Part shown: piece after piece, positions 58,591-64,000 of the stretch
Position numbering within the stretch: position 1 is the first letter of the stretch
Layout of the letters: each line of letters opens with the position of its first letter
Assembly: GCA_036785705.1 (NCBI GenBank)
Contig: JAWUZG010000084.1
Location: 7,499,001-7,563,000 of the forward strand
DNA length: 64,000 nt
Source: Acanthornis magna
Lineage: Eukaryota; Chordata; Aves; Passeriformes; Acanthizidae
Direction of reading: 5' to 3'
Program-made: the position numbers and the translations under genes
Notes under the pieces: model-generated
Told to the model about the DNA's origin: nothing
Seen by the model: only the letters and a program-made list of their open reading frames with translations
Database searches by the model: none

Positions 58591-59645
58591 ATTTCTTTAT
58601 ATCTTCTGTTTCCACCACATTTGGAGCTTTGCTGTCTTTACTCCAGGGACAATTTGCCACACTCCGCATTTCCGAAAAGTAACCAACGGAAGCAAACAGA
58701 GTGAACAAACCCAAACAGGTTGTACCAAAAATTGAGGTTTACTTATTTTCAAAACAAAATATTTGGATCTATAGCTTTTGATCTTTTAGAATAAGTACGC
58801 GGTCAGGTTAATCTGTGACTGACACATTTAGAACGCACTACAGAAATAATGGAATTGGCAGATACCTCTGATTGAATTCTAATCAGAAAATAGAGTTATT
58901 TACTCTTTCTGTAGTTCTAGTCTGGTGATACAGATTGTCCCTAACCAGCACCTACCTTAAGGGCATTAAGATGCTATAAGCATCCTAGAGAGATGGTGCT
59001 GGAGAGGCCTGAAAGATGAGACATGCTTTCTATCCCTGTTCCTTTTTTATTAGAATATATTTTCCTTCTCCCTTTCCTTTCTTACATGACAACTCTATTT
59101 ACACCTTGCAAACTTCTCACTCTTTAGTTTTGGTAACAGTATTGCCGATTCCTTGATCCATTCATGATCCAGGGCTCCTTTCAGTCCTTTCCAGCAATGC
59201 TACTGCCTGGCCAATTATTTTATTGTGCTGATGCATCTTTTTCTTTTCCCTCTGACCAACTCTTATCTCACAACAGTCTCCACGTTTTCTTTGGTGAGTC
59301 CTTTTCAAAATGGAGAGTTCATAACTAGGTCAGCTTCAATAAGAAAGGTGAGAGTGGAGTGCTAGTCTGTGCTCAGGAGCCTCCTTGCCCCTTATAGAAA
59401 GACTCTCTCACATTTCCTCAAATTTAATCTGCTTTTAATGGCCTTACTTATTAGTTGCTAAGCTGTTTTCTTCTGGAGAGCTAGAAAAGATATCTCACAT
59501 AGTAAGATGCTGGTATTTTGTGGTTAGGTGCAGCTTCAGAATGTCTGAATTTGTATCTTGCTCTTTTTGGTGGATTAGGATCACTTAGGAAACTTATTCA
59601 GTACCATCTGTGTTTAAGAAATGAGAGCCTGGATGAGATTTCTGG
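58591..59645. other. Noncoding unique sequence
   Basis: No gene or repeat. AT-rich with pyrimidine-rich patches near 59040-59100. Confidence 0.45.
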
Positions 59646-59649
59646 CCCT

Positions 59650-59785
59650 CGAGCAAATTTTCTGAGTGCCCTTGGGTGACTCAGTTGCTTGTCTCTGTTT
59701 CAGCGCTCTCTCTGCCAGACTGATGTAATATTCCATGCCTAATATAGGTGCCGAGGAAATAAATTAACGAATGCCTGCAGAGCAT
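59650..59785 (-). repeat. MIR-like amniote SINE in reverse orientation
   Basis: 'gtgacTCAGTTGCTTGTCTC' followed by 'tgtttcagcgctctctctgc', GATGTAATATTCC and 'gccgaggaaataaattaacg' matches, in order, the complement of the element ('aagtcacttaacctctctgtgcctcagtttcctcatctgtaaaatgg ... gttgtgaggcttaattaatg'). Decay is considerable, but order and spacing agree. Confidence 0.5.
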
Positions 59786-61485
59786 GCAGATCACTGATGT
59801 ATGGATCGGTACCCCTGAGAGACACCAGCAGAAAGCTTGTTGGGAACAGAGGCTGGCTTGCCAGGGTGGAGAGTGAGAAAACTCTCAACGAAGTGGACAG
59901 GAGACTGGTCAAGGGAAGTAGGAGAGAGTCTGGAAAAATTAGGGCTGATATAACAAAAGGCATTCATTACTTGCTACAGAAACTCTAAAGAAATCTGACA
60001 TGTGGATGTTCCCTTCAAATTTGGACACTTGGAAGGCTTTAATCCATCAAATTTGAGTGGGAAGTCTAAAAGTCTAAAGAAAGACCTCCTGAAAGGCACT
60101 CACAGGCACACAGAAAAAAAATCTCTAGACATATAGATTAATTTAAGCCCTGAAATTAAATAGGCATTAAACAAGCCCTGGAAAATGCCCACAAACATAA
60201 TCTGGTGAAAAGCTACATTGTAATACTTCCTGTATGAATTATAGTACATATACAATAACTGCCATGAATTCTGCAGGGAATGTGAGAATGTAGGCACCTA
60301 TTCAGATTGGAAGCCATAAAAAGGAACCTCTAATAACAAGTGGATCCTAACATTTTTTTGAAATAACTAAAATAAGAAAGGGACCAGAGGGAATGAATTG
60401 CATAAGGAGCGGAAAATCCTGAACCCATGCTGGCCCGAAAGAAGTATCAGAAAGAAAGAGCTCCTTTAAGTAAAAAAACTCCCAAATTAGACCTTTGTCT
60501 GACCAATTCAATAAGAAAGGAACAGGGAATAAGGAAAGTCATTCAAATGTATTCATCAAGTTGCCAGAGAAATGCTTATTAAAGAAACTCTCATCTTGAT
60601 TCCTTTTTTGGGGAGGAGGAAAAAGAAGAAGGAAAGGAAAGATTTTTTTCTTTTTTTATTTAACATTAATCCTTCAGAGGCATTCTTCCTATTATTCCTT
60701 CTATTTTGACTTGCTGCATTTGAAAAACTTGTTGTCTTTTAAATAGATTTATTCCTTTCAACAGCATCTGACATCTTTTTCAGAAGTTCCTTCATTTTTC
60801 CAGTTTATTTCTTAACATGTATTTGTATAAGTGGCTTCCACTGTATTAATTGATGTGTTTGTGTCTGTTCAGAGCAAATGCATTCTCCTCACAGGGATTT
60901 TAACAGGCATTTGTTTAAGTGGGTTTTGCTTTTCTGTGTCTATTTCTGCTTGTTTTTCTGGTAGAGAAGGAGGCATTACTAACATGCAGCCGACATAATG
61001 AGTCCCATTAACTCCCAATTCAGCTTGCTTTTTGACCACCTCTCTTTTAATGACTGTACTTTTCTTGACTGCAAAGTTTGGAGAATAGGAAAACTGTTCG
61101 CTCTGCTGGATTTTAATACATGTTTACATCCTTCTTTGCAGAACAGCACCACCTCTCAATTAATGTTACTCTTAGCCTTAAAAAAACAATTGGTAATAAA
61201 TAAATGCAAGCGTGTGGTGGAAAAGTGTGGTGCGAACCAGAATTTTTACAAAGGCTGCTGAGCATTTTTAGAGACTAAGCAGCATTTGTGTTCTAATATT
61301 TTAAAGCTTTTCCATTGATCTCCTGTTAACTGAGAAGCAAGAATTAACCTCAATGACAGTGCTAGTAGCTCTGCAGTCTATTTTGGCCTGTTCTTTAAGT
61401 AAAAAGAGCAACCTAGATGAGAATTTTGTGCTTCACTGGATATTGAAAGATGAGGCAATAAACTGCTAAACTTGAGTAATCACAC
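59786..61485. other. Noncoding unique sequence
   Basis: No gene. A purine tract followed by T runs lies at 60610-60660. Pyrimidine-rich DNA at 60660-60800 is unique. No exon is supported. Confidence 0.45.
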
Positions 61486-61489
61486 ACTC

Positions 61490-62345
61490 CCAGAGGAATG
61501 CCTCAAATGGGGTTGGTCAAAAACCTTGAAATTCTAGCCTTCTGCACACTGCCTGGGCTTTAACATTTGATGAGAGTCATTATAGTGGGGGACTGAATAC
61601 AAGTGTCTTCTGATTACAGACCTTCCATTAAAAGTTCCCACCAGTGTGCCTTTCCATAGAGAAGCGTCAATGGGATTAAAATCTCAATTCACCCCAGTCA
61701 ATTCTCCAGTAACACGATTTCATTAGAGGCAGGCAGGGAGGAAAATGGACTAGAAAGCACTGAAACAGCTGGTGTATAAATTATAAAGTGTACTTTCTAC
61801 TAAGTGAACACACCTTCCGCTCAGCCACATTACTAATTAATGTGTAGGGTAGCCGATTTTATGTAAATTGTATTCTTCCTCTCTCCTGTGCTTTGGTTAA
61901 CAACAGGTTCTTCTAAATCTTGGAAAAAGAAAGATTATGCAAAGCTATCATCATATGAAAATAACGTATTAACATACTGCCTGTGAACTGTATCCAATCA
62001 GTTCCTTTTCACTGGCGTGTGTACAAAACAATTAAAATCAAATTTATATTGCACTTCTTTAATATATTCTGGCATTAATATAATCAACGAACAAGTGTTA
62101 AAAAGTCTTACAGGCCTATTCTACTTTAAAATGATATGTTTGTTCTCAGGGTTAGTGGATATTTTCAGCTTCTTTAAAAGGGCACTAAAATGAAAAATTC
62201 TCGGCATACGAACACAACTCTGGCAGCCATTGGTTCATGTGGAGCCTGTCTCATTCCAATGGCAGCCTGTTGTGTTAATTTTTTAGGTGGTGTCTTTACT
62301 CCTGGACTCTGTCAGGTGTTTGCCATGTTACCTGCAGCATCTTTG
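61490..62345. promoter_or_regulatory. Large enhancer-like block, possible conserved element
   Basis: About 850 bp of unique sequence free of recognised repeats. It carries many ordered motifs: ACTAATTAATG at 61832, AAATTATAAAGTG, AGTCATTATAGTGGG, TTCATTAGAGGC, AACAATTAAAATCAAATTT, GCATTAATATAATC and AGCTATCATCATATG. CpGs persist at isolated points (GAAGCGTC, AACACGATT, TTCCGCTC, AGCCGATT, GGCGTGTG, CAACGAAC, CTCGGCATACGAAC) in CpG-poor surroundings. The length and motif density make it the strongest candidate for a conserved regulatory cluster here. The claim is inference without alignment. Confidence 0.4.
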
Positions 62346-63757
62346 TTTTTAATTATTGGATCTTGCTGAATAATAGTTCATAAAGTTTGTGAAACCACTG
62401 AATTATCTGGCTGACCCGCAGGCTTGTTGTGCTACCAGCTGTTCCGGTGTCAGGCAAACACACACACCCAGGAGCTGTCTGCATGCCTGCCAAGGCCCAG
62501 GATTCCACCTGGAGACTGAAGGATGGCTCACATGCCATCAGCATATCCTTATTTTCCATGTTTCATGCTCTGAGGCTACATTTTCCCCATTTTCCTTGCT
62601 CCTTTTGGCATACTCTTGTGTGACATGAGGTGGGAAGAACCAAGATATTCTGTCACTGCTCTCAGTGCTAGAAGATCTAAGAACCCAAAAAACTCGTGGG
62701 AGTAAAACATTTTTGTTATTCACAGGGGTGGAATGTCTATCAAGAGGTTATTTATTCTGTCATTAACAATATCTGCATCTCCCCAGGAATAGAGTCTTGT
62801 CAAGCACCTCCACCAACAGTGACTCCACACTTCATCAGGCAATTTTTCTCAGGGATTCTCTAGCTTTGCTGTTTCTTAACACCTCTAGATACAGGCAAGC
62901 CCATTTCTTGTCCTACTCACTAAGGGCACAGATGAGACTACTCTCTTCTTTGAATTTGCCTTTTCCTTATTTCGAGACCCTATCCCCACTCAGACACATA
63001 TACAGAGACTAATGCTAGTGCCCAGCCAAGATGATTCTTAAAACCATGATCAGGAAGCTGGAAATGATTGGTTTTCACCTCCCCTGGCAGTGCTGAACCT
63101 GCCTACAAAGACACGTCCCTCTGAGGAGACCAAAAGAGAATGTATTTCCTATGAGAAATAAATGAGTGAGATCCTCATTCCACTTCTGAGACTTTATCTA
63201 AAGCAAAGCTACTTTTGATGGCAAGAGACAAACTAAGCTGAGAACATAATCTCACTTCAGTTTGGACCAGAGGATAGCAATAAACCATGGAGGAAATATC
63301 AGTGTCTTTCCATTTAGTGACCCTGTGTCATCCTGATTTACAATTTCCTAACAACGAATTTAGCCAGATAGAAAATGTGATTGGCATCATTCCATTTTGA
63401 AATTGCAGATTTGAATTCTTGAAAGTATAAATGGTTGTACATTTAAATATCCAACTGGTCAGGACAGAAACTGTAGGATACTTCTAGGTTATAGCAGGAG
63501 GCATATAAACATGCTACCTAGAAAAGCATGGATTGGGAATTTGGTACTAAAACACATTATAAAAAATGGCTTTATACTTGTACCATTTCTGTTTCTCTTC
63601 AGCTCTTCACAGCAAAGCTATGAAATGAAGGTGGGTGAGGAATGCAGAAGAGAGGAAAAAATGCTAGGATTCATTGCCAAATACTTTCTTTTTGACCCTC
63701 ATTTCCTCCCAGCTGATTTGGAGTGGAATCAAGCCAAGCGGCTGACTGACAGTGTAC
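62346..63757. other. Noncoding unique sequence
   Basis: No gene or repeat recognised. Overlapping short frames near 62353-62628 on both strands have no domain. Confidence 0.45.
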
Positions 63758-63758
63758 C

Positions 63759-63953
63759 TCATACTGCAATATTTTCCTCCTTGATGGTGTTGATGGCATT
63801 AATGGCTTCAGCAGACTGGCCCTCAGCCTTGAGGCAGAGCACAGCATCATCTGCAGCTCCTTCCAGGAACAGAACAGGAGCAGAGGAGGTGCACATTCCA
63901 CCCTCGGTCGCAATGGTGGAAGCCCACGAAGAGTCAGTGAGAACTGAACATAG
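63759..63953 (-). other. Open frame of protein-like composition, possible exon or pseudogene
   Basis: On the minus strand a frame is open for 64 codons from just after a stop at 63954-63956 to a TGA at 63759-63761. Its end reads EGQSAEAINAINTIKEENIA, an amphipathic-helix-like stretch, and upstream it contains FLEGAADDAVLCLK. It has no AUG at its start, so it would need an upstream exon (an acceptor-like TATGTTCAG lies near 63946) or be a retropseudogene end. A different overlapping minus-strand frame of 102 codons starting at 63979 looks less protein-like. I could not name a family. Confidence 0.25.
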
Positions 63954-64000
63954 CTATGATGGTCGCTGTGCAGAGCCACAGATTTCAGTACTTATCTTTC

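Noticed and set aside
63671..63979. Minus-strand frame of 102 codons starting with Met at 63979
   Set aside because: It overlaps a more protein-like frame on the same strand and shows no family motif; at most one of the two can be real.
1..64000. tRNA, rRNA, CRISPR arrays, endogenous retrovirus genes or bacterial-type operons
   Set aside because: No cloverleaf-like sequence with A/B boxes, no rRNA text, no spaced direct repeats and no gag/pol/env-like frames were seen when reading both strands.

Overview
This window looks like nuclear DNA from a bird, or at least a sauropsid. It is AT-rich and poor in CpG, and has no bacterial-style gene packing. It carries several decayed CR1 LINE 3' ends, including copies ending in the ATTCTGTGATT/ATTCTATGATT-type tail seen in bird CR1s. 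It also carries old amniote-wide repeats: MIR-like SINE fragments and foldback repeats of the GGCCAGATTCTGA, GCCTGATCCAAAGCCC and CCTCAGCTGGTGTAAATC types. No protein-coding gene could be recognised on either strand. The longest open frames are about 160 codons and look like chance frames in slightly GC-richer stretches. The window is best read as a gene desert or part of a very long intron. Species, chromosome and neighbouring genes cannot be named from the sequence.

Layout. 1-15 kb: mostly unique AT-rich sequence with a decayed CR1 end at 0.7 kb, an AT-rich block at 5.8-6.6 kb that resembles a conserved regulatory element, foldback fossils at 7.6 and 11.6 kb, a MIR-like fragment at 8.9 kb and a CR1 tail at 14.3 kb. 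15.4-20 kb: a GC-richer block of unknown identity ending near a polyadenylation-like signal, a homeodomain-site-rich block at 16.3-16.7 kb, the longest CR1 copy (17.4-18.2 kb) and a well-preserved CR1 end (19.65-19.86 kb). 20-37 kb: unique sequence with several enhancer-like AT-rich blocks, the best at 31.2-31.4 kb. 37.7-41 kb: a compound microsatellite, an isolated CpG island (38.2-38.5 kb), a long polypyrimidine tract and a GC-richer block containing a possible 45-nt exon. 42-60 kb: a CR1 end, scattered MIR-like and foldback fossils, two more exon-like segments with good splice sites (44.6 and 58.5 kb), enhancer-like blocks at 46.9-47.2 and 51.0-51.4 kb, and a GC-rich block at 55.8-56.3 kb. 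60-64 kb: a large enhancer-like block at 61.5-62.3 kb and an unexplained minus-strand open frame at the right edge.

The most testable ideas are these. First, the unique AT-rich blocks may be conserved noncoding elements of a developmental locus. Second, the CpG island at 38.2-38.5 kb may be the promoter of an unannotated plus-strand transcript that uses the exon-like segments downstream. Neither can be shown without alignment or RNA data. Statements about conservation are inference from motif content and lack of repeats, not from comparison.
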